A stretch of DNA of 45,693 nt from Gammaproteobacteria bacterium (GTDB taxonomy: Bacteria; Pseudomonadota; Gammaproteobacteria; Pseudomonadales; JADFDG01). Below are positions 38,704 to 45,039 of the stretch, one piece after another. The notes below the pieces were generated by a model that ran no database searches, had not been told where the DNA came from, and saw nothing but the letters and a program-made list of their open reading frames with translations. A program made the translations under genes and the position numbers. Location: positions 74,099 to 119,791 of the forward strand of contig JADFDG010000012.1 of assembly GCA_018262975.1 (NCBI GenBank), given 5' to 3'. The first letter of the stretch is position 1. The number at the start of each line of letters is the position of its first letter.

Positions 38704-39741
38704 GTGATCGATCACGACCATCGCCCGCTCGTCATGACCCGCCTGTATGACCTCCGCGATGCCGGACAAGCAGTCGGCATCCAGCCGGAGGACCTTCTGC
38801 GGTTGGGCGCGGCCGGTCATTTGACCCTCTGTGTTCTCGTCCCCGCCAACACCCGGGCCTTCACGATCGCACCCCGGTCCACTGCCATCCGGGATGCCCA
38901 GGTCGAGCTCGACAAACACCTCCACCGTGTCGCCCCCTCACCCAGCGATGTACCGGTTCTACAGAACGGAACTATCGGCGCCCTATGCCTGACCCAGGCT
39001 CAATGCCGCGAGCTCTTCGCCTTCGGCATAAGCCGCACCTGGGAGTTCAGGCGCGCCTACGCGATCAGCACGACCAGCCATTTCGGTTACTCGGACCCCC
39101 TGGAGCTGACCCCCATCGGCCTACCTCTTTTCAATCCCGACGGCTCCAGTGCACCCCAGGATCACTGGCGGTTTGCTGTCTACCCGACAGACAAATCCTT
39201 TGTCTTTGAGGAACACGCCGGGTTTCCAGCGCCGCAGGAACTCCTTGTCGGTCCAGCGGATGTGCGCGTCCTTGGCAGGGAACTTGGGAAGCTGCCCAAA
39301 TTAGTTGACGCCTCCCTTCCAGAGGAGAACGCAGGCGTTTCGCCAGCCGCACCTTCGGCGCAATCAACCACCCAGGCCCCACCCAAGCGCCCCTCGCCGC
39401 CTCCAGCGGGCAGTACCACCAATCAAGCGTCCACTGGATCTCCTGATCCTGGCGAAATGCCGAGGCGAAAGCGCAAGAGAACGAAGGCAGAAGTGCTCGC
39501 GTCAGGGATTTCCGATCCCGTCTTCATCGATATCGAGGAAGTAATTCGCAAGACCGGCTTAGGAAAATCCACGATCTACGATTACCTGAATCCAAAGCAC
39601 AAACTCTACGACCCAACATTCCCCACTCAAATCACGATCGGTAGCAGGGCCGTGGGATGGCTTCCCGCCGAGGTTGAGGCGTGGACACAAGCAAGGATTG
39701 CGAATTCACGGTCAAAGCCGGCAAAGAAACGTGGTCGCTAG
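38704..39741 (+). CDS. AlpA-like DNA-binding protein with unknown N-terminal domain
   Basis: A 345-residue protein. Residues 1-200 form a domain I do not recognise (LYDLRDAGQAVGIQPEDLL opens it). Residues about 205-265 are a Pro/Ser/Thr/Ala-rich linker ending in a basic patch (PRRKRKRTKAE). The C-terminal 75 residues form an AlpA-type excisionase/regulator: IDIEEVIRKTGLGKSTIYDYL, then the wing VGWLPAEVEAWTQARIA. AlpA proteins control excision or expression of prophage and island genes. Most AlpA proteins are 60-90 residues, so the large N-terminal extension is unusual. The start is GTG 38704; an ATG at 38734 is possible. It lies just before a broken integrase. Confidence 0.72.
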   Translation: MIDHDHRPLVMTRLYDLRDAGQAVGIQPEDLLRLGAAGHLTLCVLVPANTRAFTIAPRSTAIRDAQVELDKHLHRVAPSPSDVPVLQNGTIGALCLTQAQCRELFAFGISRTWEFRRAYAISTTSHFGYSDPLELTPIGLPLFNPDGSSAPQDHWRFAVYPTDKSFVFEEHAGFPAPQELLVGPADVRVLGRELGKLPKLVDASLPEENAGVSPAAPSAQSTTQAPPKRPSPPPAGSTTNQASTGSPDPGEMPRRKRKRTKAEVLASGISDPVFIDIEEVIRKTGLGKSTIYDYLNPKHKLYDPTFPTQITIGSRAVGWLPAEVEAWTQARIANSRSKPAKKRGR

Positions 39742-39756
39742 CTGAAAAGTCGATAA

Positions 39757-40089
39757 GAACTAACACCTCTTTGTGTCCCCGCAGGCGCCCTGCTCCAATT
39801 CCATTTGCTGACTGGACGACAGCGCATTCAACAACTGGCCGTTTGACTTGTTCGCGATCTCGACGGGGGCGCTGCTGTGATCAGCGAAAGCAAGGGACGA
39901 CGCACGGAGGCACGCCGACACCTGATCCCGCTGCTGCCAGGGGAAAAGGAAGCGCTCGAACAGATAGGCGCGCAGGCCATGGGGCCTTACCTGCTAACAC
40001 TGACCATGGGTGAAAAGCCCGTTACGCACACGACGTTCCGGCATGCCCTCCGGGCGGTCGTCGCGGAAATGGTGTGCCGTCATCTATAG
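39757..40089 (+). pseudogene. Decayed tyrosine recombinase (integrase) fragment
   Basis: The plus frame reads LCVPAGALLQLQFHLLTGQRIQQLAV, a TGA stop at 39844-39846, then LVRDLDGGAAVISESKGRRTEARRHLIPLLPGEKEALEQI and GPYLLTLTMGEKPVTHTTFRHAL in the same frame. These segments, in this order, match the start of the catalytic domain of island-type tyrosine integrases: box I TGxQR with its Arg, then the KGRR...H(I/V)LPLLP strand and the xxFTxT hairpin. The N-terminal domain and the HxxR and Tyr residues are missing, and a stop interrupts it, so it cannot be active. The fragment ends where the minus-strand helical gene begins. Confidence 0.7.
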
Positions 40090-40473
40090 CGTGAATTTCC
40101 CCGACTGGAGCGCAGCATGCACTTCGCCAAGCGCCTTTAATGGAGACGATTTCACGATGTCGACCATCATGTTCATCGACTGCACAGCAAGGTCAACATT
40201 ACCCGTATCCAAGGCCTTGTCGAGCACCTCAAATGACTTGTTGATTGCGGCAGCTCGCTCTGCATACGTGTGCTGCATCATCTGCATGATGACGTCACGC
40301 TGCGCTTGGATTCTCTCCAGCGCAACGTCTCTCTGGGCCATGATCTCTGTCCGCTTGGACCTTTCCTGCTGCGCGACCGTGAGGTATCCCAGCAACTCGG
40401 TTCCAAAGTCAGCCAACGGCTGCGCGGACGGTAGCTTATCAAAAGGCAGCGACGGCAAATTTCCCTTGCTCAT
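40084..40473 (-). CDS. Small helical protein of the TerB/YkgJ/glycine-rich module, function unknown
   Basis: A 129-residue soluble, mostly helical protein with a Gln/Arg-rich central heptad stretch (AQQERSKRTEIMAQRDVALE, then IQAQRDVIMQMMQHTY) and a C-terminal helical pair (AINKSFEVLDKALDTGNVDLAVQSM). I do not recognise a named family. The ATG overlaps the stop of the preceding glycine-rich membrane protein as ATGA, implying coupled translation and probably a complex. It is the last gene of the minus-strand module, and its end runs into the integrase fragment without a visible terminator. Confidence 0.75.
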   Translation of the reverse strand: MSKGNLPSLPFDKLPSAQPLADFGTELLGYLTVAQQERSKRTEIMAQRDVALERIQAQRDVIMQMMQHTYAERAAAINKSFEVLDKALDTGNVDLAVQSMNMMVDIVKSSPLKALGEVHAALQSGKFTL

Positions 40474-41594
40474 GACCGTGACTCCAGCAGGTGGTCCGCA
40501 TTCTGAATCGCCAACTCACTTTCAGAAGTCAGCGCCCCAACCTCGTCGATAATGTTTACCTTGATGACAGTTTTGAGCCCGGTTGCCCAAGAAAAATACC
40601 AAGAGATCTCCCTCTGTTCCTCAGCAGAAAAGTTCCCGTAGTCCATCGGGTTTTGGTAGCTGAAATCTGGAACTCGCCGGAACAACCAGTTAAAGAAACG
40701 TATAAATATATTGACCTTGGAGTATGCGACTCTCCGCTCAGCGGAGTCACGCTCGAGCCTGCGCTTCTCGTCAGCCTTTCGTTGAACGAAGGAAGACAAA
40801 CGTGCTGTCACCTCCTCGAATCGGGGGATGAGTGCCTGGATGGTAGCGGAAAGCTCGTTGACTCGAGTCTGGATCATGGCCGTGGCGACTCTGGCATTCT
40901 CAACGTCCTGAGTCGCAGCAGAGATCTCAGACTCCTGACGATAGGCCTGGGTCAGCGCTTCCTGAGCCTTCTTGGCCGCCGCCATGCCAGTAATTGCCAC
41001 AAGCGGGCCTGCAACCGCACCACCCAAAACCGCCATCCCACCCGCCATGCCCATACCGCCAGCAGCAAGCGAACCACCGCCAAGCCATGCCAACGTTGCG
41101 TTGGTGGCAGCCACACCGGACAAGGAAGAAATTGCAGTGCCTGTAGAGGCTACGCCAATGGATGTGGCGAGGCTCCCAGCCCCGGCAGCGCCCATCAGGC
41201 CCAGTGCCAGCCCCTGCACTCCAGACGTTGGGAGATCCGCCCAAACCTTTAAGTCTGCCTCGATTTCCGGAAGCGTAGGCAAGGCGCTTGCGGGAAGCCT
41301 TGCATCAATCCGGATCATCTCATAGTCAAGATTTACCAACTGCGACGCTTGGTCACTGAACGCCTTCATATGGCGCTGATCGACCAACTTTCGCAAACTA
41401 GCAAGGTCCAACGCGGACTGCTTGAGCGCCTCTTTCTCCGCAACCAATTTCTCTTGGGCTTCGAGGAACTCTTCCGTCGCGTGCCTTATGACCCGCTCCG
41501 CCTTGTCTCTGTCCTCTTTTGCGTCGTAGTGCTTTTTTGCGCCCCATACGGCAGACGCGATCGCGGCTCCACCGATCAACAAAGGAATCGCCAT
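40470..41594 (-). CDS. Membrane protein with long glycine-rich hydrophobic core, function unknown
   Basis: A 374-residue protein. Residues 2-18 are a hydrophobic N-terminal helix (IPLLIGGAAIASAVWG). Residues 22-75 are charged and helical. Residues about 125-206 form a long Gly/Ala-rich hydrophobic region with small-xxx-small spacing (TAISSLSGVAATNATLAWLG, then GGSLAAGGMGMAGG), suited to helix packing or pore formation. Residues 208-290 form a second coiled coil, and 295-374 a mixed domain rich in aromatics (FIRFFNWLFRRVPDFSYQNP). Similar ATNATLAWLGGG stretches occur in diverse uncharacterised bacterial proteins (from memory). It starts two bases after the YkgJ-type gene ends and overlaps the next gene by four bases. 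Confidence 0.75.
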   Translation of the reverse strand: MAIPLLIGGAAIASAVWGAKKHYDAKEDRDKAERVIRHATEEFLEAQEKLVAEKEALKQSALDLASLRKLVDQRHMKAFSDQASQLVNLDYEMIRIDARLPASALPTLPEIEADLKVWADLPTSGVQGLALGLMGAAGAGSLATSIGVASTGTAISSLSGVAATNATLAWLGGGSLAAGGMGMAGGMAVLGGAVAGPLVAITGMAAAKKAQEALTQAYRQESEISAATQDVENARVATAMIQTRVNELSATIQALIPRFEEVTARLSSFVQRKADEKRRLERDSAERRVAYSKVNIFIRFFNWLFRRVPDFSYQNPMDYGNFSAEEQREISWYFSWATGLKTVIKVNIIDEVGALTSESELAIQNADHLLESRS

Positions 41595-41596
41595 GC

Positions 41597-41890
41597 TTAT
41601 ACTCCCTGCGTTCTTATTCGCTTATCCAGGTTGACTTTTTGCGATTCTCTAACCACATCGCAAGCCATCAAGTTTGCCGAATAGTACTCTTCAATTGTCA
41701 TGACCCCTGAGAAGAGCTCGTAACCTGCATCAACGCGGCATACCAGTGGACGATCTTCATAGATCTTGCACAAGTCCGTCGCCTCATCAAGATGGAAACA
41801 AATCCCATCACCTCTATTCAGCCAACTGGTCATTTCACTGCTGCCAACTCTCCGGCAGCAAGCGCCACATCTTGAGCACGGGAACTGCAT
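41597..41890 (-). CDS. YkgJ-family cysteine-cluster protein
   Basis: A 97-residue protein with eight cysteines at 5, 8, 11, 12, 31, 41, 51 and 77. The pattern PCSRCGACC ... CFHLDEATDLCKIYEDRPLVCR is the YkgJ (zinc- or iron-sulfur-binding) signature CxxCGxCC...C...CxIYxxRPxxCR. The start at 41890 shares its A with the TGA stop of the TerB-like gene (TGATG), so it is translationally coupled, and a longer frame upstream would lie inside that gene. The family's function is unsettled. It is typically small and soluble and may bind a metal cluster as a sensor or a modifying enzyme (inference). Confidence 0.85.
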   Translation of the reverse strand: MQFPCSRCGACCRRVGSSEMTSWLNRGDGICFHLDEATDLCKIYEDRPLVCRVDAGYELFSGVMTIEEYYSANLMACDVVRESQKVNLDKRIRTQGV

Positions 41891-42282
41891 CAGACAGCTC
41901 GCGCTATGAATCGCTCGCCAGAACGGAATGCAGTGAGCACGGCGGCGGCCCACTGACGTGCCTGATCAACCTGAGAACCGATGCCAAGGTGGTCCGCAAT
42001 CGAGCGAATCTTCTCAAGCTCCTCATCTGAGATTGACCCGTCGATCATGGCGACCATCATCAGCTCAAGCAGTGCAATGCGCTTTCCTTCTGAACGGTCA
42101 AATGATCGGCATGCTTCCTCCAGCGAGAGAATAGAACTCGGCTTGGTGATAGACATCTCGCCGACCGCAGCGGAAAGAATGCTTTCCTCTGCTTCGGAAA
42201 CGCCCCCTTCGGCAGCAGCCACCGCATGCGCCAACGCGTAAAAGGCCGACTTTTCCTTATCCAGCAACCTTCCAAGAAACAT
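41890..42282 (-). CDS. TerB-like domain protein
   Basis: A 130-residue helical protein of the TerB type: KSAFYALAHAVAAAEGGVSEAEESIL, then LLELMMVAMIDGSISDEELEKI, two repeats of the helical acidic motif (A...ADG.vs..E...i) that in TerB bind metal. The start at 42282 has GGAGG four bases upstream, an unusually clear site. TerB domains occur in tellurite-resistance operons and in many stress or defence systems as membrane-linked sensors. There are no terC, terD or terZ genes here, so tellurite resistance itself is not supported. It is the first of four coupled genes and lies 50 bases after the WYL regulator. Confidence 0.82.
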   Translation of the reverse strand: MFLGRLLDKEKSAFYALAHAVAAAEGGVSEAEESILSAAVGEMSITKPSSILSLEEACRSFDRSEGKRIALLELMMVAMIDGSISDEELEKIRSIADHLGIGSQVDQARQWAAAVLTAFRSGERFIARAV

Positions 42283-42332
42283 ATATCCTCCAATCTCTTC
42301 GAGAAATGTCACCAAAAGAACTGCTAAGAGGG

Positions 42333-43256
42333 CTACTCGTTGCCCATCCCCCTCAACCACCACCCCAACTGCGGCGTATCCGCCACCGTCGCCGTGATCT
42401 CCAGCCTGCCATCCGGCAACTCCCGAATCACCTGGTCCTCGCTCAGCCGCGATTCATACAGGTGCTCTCCGGCTTCCCGCGACAGCACGATCTTCACTTT
42501 CTTCATCTTCCCGCCGTTGCCGAAGCCCATCCCCCCACGGGCGAGGTACTCGTCCAGGTCGAAACCGGCAGGCTTCTTCACGCGCTCCTCGCGCACCCAG
42601 GCCTTGCGGACGCGGTGCATCGCGAAGCGGCGAATCTCGTCCGCGCCGTCGCGCGAGGCAATCAGGTAGATCACCGGGCCGCGCTGTACCAGCGCGAGCG
42701 GGTCGATGGTGGCGTCCACGCGGGCCTGCTTGCTGCGGCTGTCGTACACGACATCGAGACGGCGATTGGTGAGCAGTGCCTCCTGTACGGAGCGCAGGCA
42801 CTCGGGGTCGATCACGGGCGGGATGAGCGGCTGGGTCGCCGGGACCACGCGGACCTTGTCGACCCAGTGCGAGCCGCGCGGCGCGCCGGCACGGGCCACG
42901 CGGCGGGCGGTGTCGAAATAGGGCTTGAGCTCGTCGAGGACGCTGCCGGGCGTGAGTTGGCGCAGGTGGTCCTCGACCATCAGGAAGGTCAGCGCCTGGC
43001 TGGAGGTCATCTGCGGCAGGTCCATCGCCGGCGCGGTCTTCTTCCAGCGCCAGCCCTGCGGGTTGAGGTTGTTGGCCTCAAGCGGGAACGAGCGCGACAG
43101 CGCGTTCAGGTCGCGCTGGATGGTGCGCAGGGTGACGTCTATGCCCTCGCGCTGCAGCGACCGCTGGAGATCGACCGTGCCGATCCAGTGGTGCCGGGGA
43201 ATCCGCTGCAGCAGGTGCCACTGACGGTGGAGGGTGGAAGGCGTATCCGTGCTCAT
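42333..43256 (-). CDS. WYL domain transcriptional regulator
   Basis: A 307-residue regulator with an N-terminal winged helix-turn-helix (RHHWIGTVDLQRSL...TLRTIQRDLNALSRSF), a central WYL domain (ALVQRGPVIYLIASRDGADEIRRFAMHRV, with Ile in place of the usual Trp) and a C-terminal WCX extension (VKIVLSREAGEHLYES). The architecture and length resemble CapW/BrxR-type repressors that control defence islands (family knowledge). The start MSTDTPSTLHRQWHLLQ is chosen because upstream codons lack similarity. It lies directly upstream of, and on the same strand as, the TerB-YkgJ-glycine-rich module, so it may be co-transcribed with and control it (inference). Confidence 0.88.
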   Translation of the reverse strand: MSTDTPSTLHRQWHLLQRIPRHHWIGTVDLQRSLQREGIDVTLRTIQRDLNALSRSFPLEANNLNPQGWRWKKTAPAMDLPQMTSSQALTFLMVEDHLRQLTPGSVLDELKPYFDTARRVARAGAPRGSHWVDKVRVVPATQPLIPPVIDPECLRSVQEALLTNRRLDVVYDSRSKQARVDATIDPLALVQRGPVIYLIASRDGADEIRRFAMHRVRKAWVREERVKKPAGFDLDEYLARGGMGFGNGGKMKKVKIVLSREAGEHLYESRLSEDQVIRELPDGRLEITATVADTPQLGWWLRGMGNE

Positions 43257-43340
43257 CTCGCATCGAGTCCATTCGAGAACGAGCATTTATCCATGAATTC
43301 TTCGTATTCGTCCACCCGAACCATGAGATTGGCTGATACA

Positions 43341-43359
43341 CAATCATGCGTGAATTGTT
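43341..43359. promoter_or_regulatory. Candidate operator upstream of the WYL gene
   Basis: ACAAT-N9-ATTGT is an imperfect dyad 85 bases before the WYL start, at the 3' end of the preceding small gene. WYL regulators of the CapW/BrxR type bind dyads near their own start. The match is short, so this is weak. Confidence 0.25.
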
Positions 43360-43559
43360 TACTCACCATCCTGCCCTTCCCTGCTGGCCTGTCGCAGTGC
43401 GTCGTTCACGCGACGCAGCCAGCTCTCGACGCGATCAAAGACGGTCGGGCGGCGTAGCGCCCGGCAGAACGCCCAGTGCACGAAATAGATGAGCAGAGCG
43501 ACATCAGGCCGCCGAAGTGCGACCGCAAGGAACAGCACCAGAAAGACGACCGAGCCCAT
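43359..43559 (-). CDS. Small membrane protein, function unknown
   Basis: A 66-residue protein with two hydrophobic stretches (VVFLVLFLAVAL and VALLIYFVHWAFCRAL) joined by a short basic loop (RRPD), then a basic amphipathic tail. ATG 43559 has GGGG five bases upstream; a GTG at 43565 would overlap the stop of the zinc-finger gene as GTGA. It is coupled to that gene. No family recognised. Confidence 0.6.
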   Translation of the reverse strand: MGSVVFLVLFLAVALRRPDVALLIYFVHWAFCRALRRPTVFDRVESWLRRVNDALRQASREGQDGE

Positions 43560-43561
43560 GC

Positions 43562-43780
43562 TCACCCCGCCGACCCGTCGCCGGGCCCGCCCATGAGGCG
43601 CAGGTAGTTCAGGCGGTACAGCGGATTAAGGCGATCGAATGAGGAGGCAGCGCCGATCCGCAGGGTGCCTGGACAGTTCGGGCAGGACACCCGCGTCAGC
43701 ACGATGGCATCGCCGCCACGCCAGACTGCCTTCCACCCGCAGCGATCGCAGGTCAGGCAGTGGGTCTGCATCATCACCAT
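43562..43780 (-). CDS. Small zinc-ribbon protein, function unknown
   Basis: A 72-residue protein with a four-cysteine zinc ribbon: CLTCDRC near the N terminus (CxxCxxC) and CPNC after a beta hairpin (KAVWRGGDAIVLTRVSCPNC). A C-terminal helix (RLNPLYRLNYLRLM) follows. AGGA precedes the ATG. It is coupled to the downstream small membrane protein and 93 bases after the 196-residue gene. Such small ribbons are common in mobile elements; the role is unknown. Confidence 0.65.
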   Translation of the reverse strand: MVMMQTHCLTCDRCGWKAVWRGGDAIVLTRVSCPNCPGTLRIGAASSFDRLNPLYRLNYLRLMGGPGDGSAG

Positions 43781-43873
43781 GGAAGTATTTCCTGTGAGTT
43801 ATTGCCGCTCACCTTGCCGGGCTCGCACGACACAGACGGTCGCGCGCAGACGGGAAAGTGTTTCCTTTTGGCG

Positions 43874-44464
43874 CTACAGAGACTCGGCGCGTCCTGCGGC
43901 TGCATCGGATAGCAGCGCCTGCAGCAATGCGTGGGGTGCGTTCAGGACGTCAGGTTCAACCACAACATCACGGACGCTTAAGTCATACCTGTCCCTGATA
44001 GTCGCCAACTGTGCGACCGCGCGGTCCCAGTCATCCGTCGTCGCGTCCTCGGGAAGCAGCGCAAGCAGACGAATCCTCGCCCCGAGTCCGGCCCATCGGC
44101 CAGCTAGGCGGATCAGGAGGTCAAAATCAGGTTCGCCGAGACGCCCGACGAACCACAGGGTGGTGACCCGCTTGCGGAACGGTGTCAGGGGATCGCGGTA
44201 CCGGGGACGCCGACTCTGCCCGGGGATCGGGGCGGCGGTGACGGCAAGGTGGGCGGTCGGGAATTGACCGCCCAGCTCATGTACGAAGCGCTCCACGACG
44301 GCGCTGCCCGCCCGGCCGACCGCGTACAGAACGGGAAAATCGCTGGCGCAGGCCTTGATCCGGGCGGTGACCACTGGACTGGGCACTGGGTCGAACTCCA
44401 CCGGGGGACGATCCGAGGTCAGTCCCGGAGATACGCCGGGCCGGAAACAAATGTGTTGATCCAT
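43874..44464 (-). CDS. Hypothetical protein of the accessory region
   Basis: A 196-residue soluble alpha/beta-looking protein with no signal peptide or motif I can name. It has alternating hydrophobic strands and helices (TLWFVGRLGEPDFDLLIRLA, RIRLLALLPED, and DVVVEPDVLN near the C terminus), which might form a Rossmann-like fold. The ATG at 44464 lacks a clear Shine-Dalgarno. Upstream lie two inverted repeats (44481-44530). The codon use is GC-rich like the core genome, unlike the 40084-42282 module. Confidence 0.55.
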   Translation of the reverse strand: MDQHICFRPGVSPGLTSDRPPVEFDPVPSPVVTARIKACASDFPVLYAVGRAGSAVVERFVHELGGQFPTAHLAVTAAPIPGQSRRPRYRDPLTPFRKRVTTLWFVGRLGEPDFDLLIRLAGRWAGLGARIRLLALLPEDATTDDWDRAVAQLATIRDRYDLSVRDVVVEPDVLNAPHALLQALLSDAAAGRAESL

Positions 44465-44480
44465 GAGGCGTCACGTCATC

Positions 44481-44530
44481 CGCAAAGGGGCTGCGTAGCG
44501 TCTCCCCTTTGCGCGACAGATGTTGTCGCG
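44481..44530. promoter_or_regulatory. Two adjacent perfect inverted repeats in a divergent region
   Basis: CGCAAAGGGG (44481-44490) with CCCCTTTGCG (44504-44513), loop 13. Overlapping it by two bases is CGCGACA-GATGT-TGTCGCG (44512-44530), a 7-bp stem. They lie between the 196-residue gene (minus) and the glycine-zipper gene (plus), where a shared operator or RNA structure would be. Confidence 0.5.
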
Positions 44531-44569
44531 TGATTCCATCCGATTTCAGATACATATCACCCTCCTGAC

Positions 44570-44612
44570 AACGCCCCGGGTTTCGCGAAAGCGATCCGGG
44601 GCGTTTCTGTTT
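44570..44612 (+). terminator. Terminator-like hairpin in the leader of the glycine-zipper gene
   Basis: A 10-bp perfect outer stem AACGCCCCGG / CCGGGGCGTT (44570-44579, 44596-44605) encloses an inner stem TCGC-GAAA-GCGA and is followed by TTCTGTTT. No plus-strand gene lies upstream for it to terminate for over four kilobases, so an attenuator or structured 5' leader is likely. Confidence 0.6.
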
Positions 44613-44648
44613 CTGCCCCCTCGGCAGCCACTTCTCAGGAGACGTTTC

Positions 44649-44981
44649 ATGTCCATCCAATGCCCCAAATGCCAGTCGGGCCTGATTGGCACCATTGATG
44701 CCGGCCGCAAGGTCGGTTCCACCCTGGGTACGGCCGCCGGTGCAGCCGGTGGTGCCGTGGCCGCAGCGCGCGGTGCGCAAGCTGGCGCTGCGCTCGGCGT
44801 TGTCGGCGGTCCCGTTGGCATGGCGCTCGGCGGCATCGCCGGCGCCCTGGTCGGCGGCATGCTCGGCGGCCTCACTGGCGGTGCCGCAGGCGCGTCGCTC
44901 GGCGGCTTTGTCGACGAGAACATCCTCGACAACTACCAGTGCTTGCGCTGCGGTCACAACTTCAGCCAACGCCAGGATTGA
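44649..44981 (+). CDS. Glycine-zipper membrane protein with N- and C-terminal CxxC knuckles
   Basis: A 110-residue protein. Residues 5-8 (CPKC) and the C-terminal CLRC form two CxxC knuckles that could make one zinc ribbon when the ends meet. Between them are about 70 residues of glycine-zipper hydrophobic sequence (LGTAAGAAGGAVAAARGAQA, then GGPVGMALGGIAGALVGGML) that can form a tight helical hairpin in a membrane. AGGAG lies eight bases before the ATG. It is followed by radC and a DUF932 gene, a set found on plasmids and integrative elements. Function unknown. Confidence 0.7.
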   Translation: MSIQCPKCQSGLIGTIDAGRKVGSTLGTAAGAAGGAVAAARGAQAGAALGVVGGPVGMALGGIAGALVGGMLGGLTGGAAGASLGGFVDENILDNYQCLRCGHNFSQRQD

Positions 44982-44999
44982 CCCCGCCGCCACTTCCAC

Positions 45000-45020
45000 A
45001 GCCCGCCTCGCGCGGGCTTT
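45000..45020 (+). terminator. Hairpin in the radC leader
   Basis: Stem AGCCCGC / GCGGGCT with a five-base loop, then TT. It could be a weak terminator of the previous gene or part of a structured radC leader; the radC Shine-Dalgarno GGAG follows at once. Confidence 0.5.
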
Positions 45021-45039
45021 CGTATTTCTGGAGCCCAAC

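Noticed and set aside
38526..38750. A 74-codon open frame in the junction region
   Set aside because: No ribosome site or family resemblance, and it overlaps the start of the AlpA-type gene in another frame.
39844..39846. Reading the integrase stop as a sequencing error in an intact gene
   Set aside because: Even with read-through, the N-terminal domain and the HxxR and Tyr residues are missing.
41890..42282. Tellurite resistance operon
   Set aside because: Only a TerB-like domain is present; there are no terC, terD, terZ or related genes nearby.
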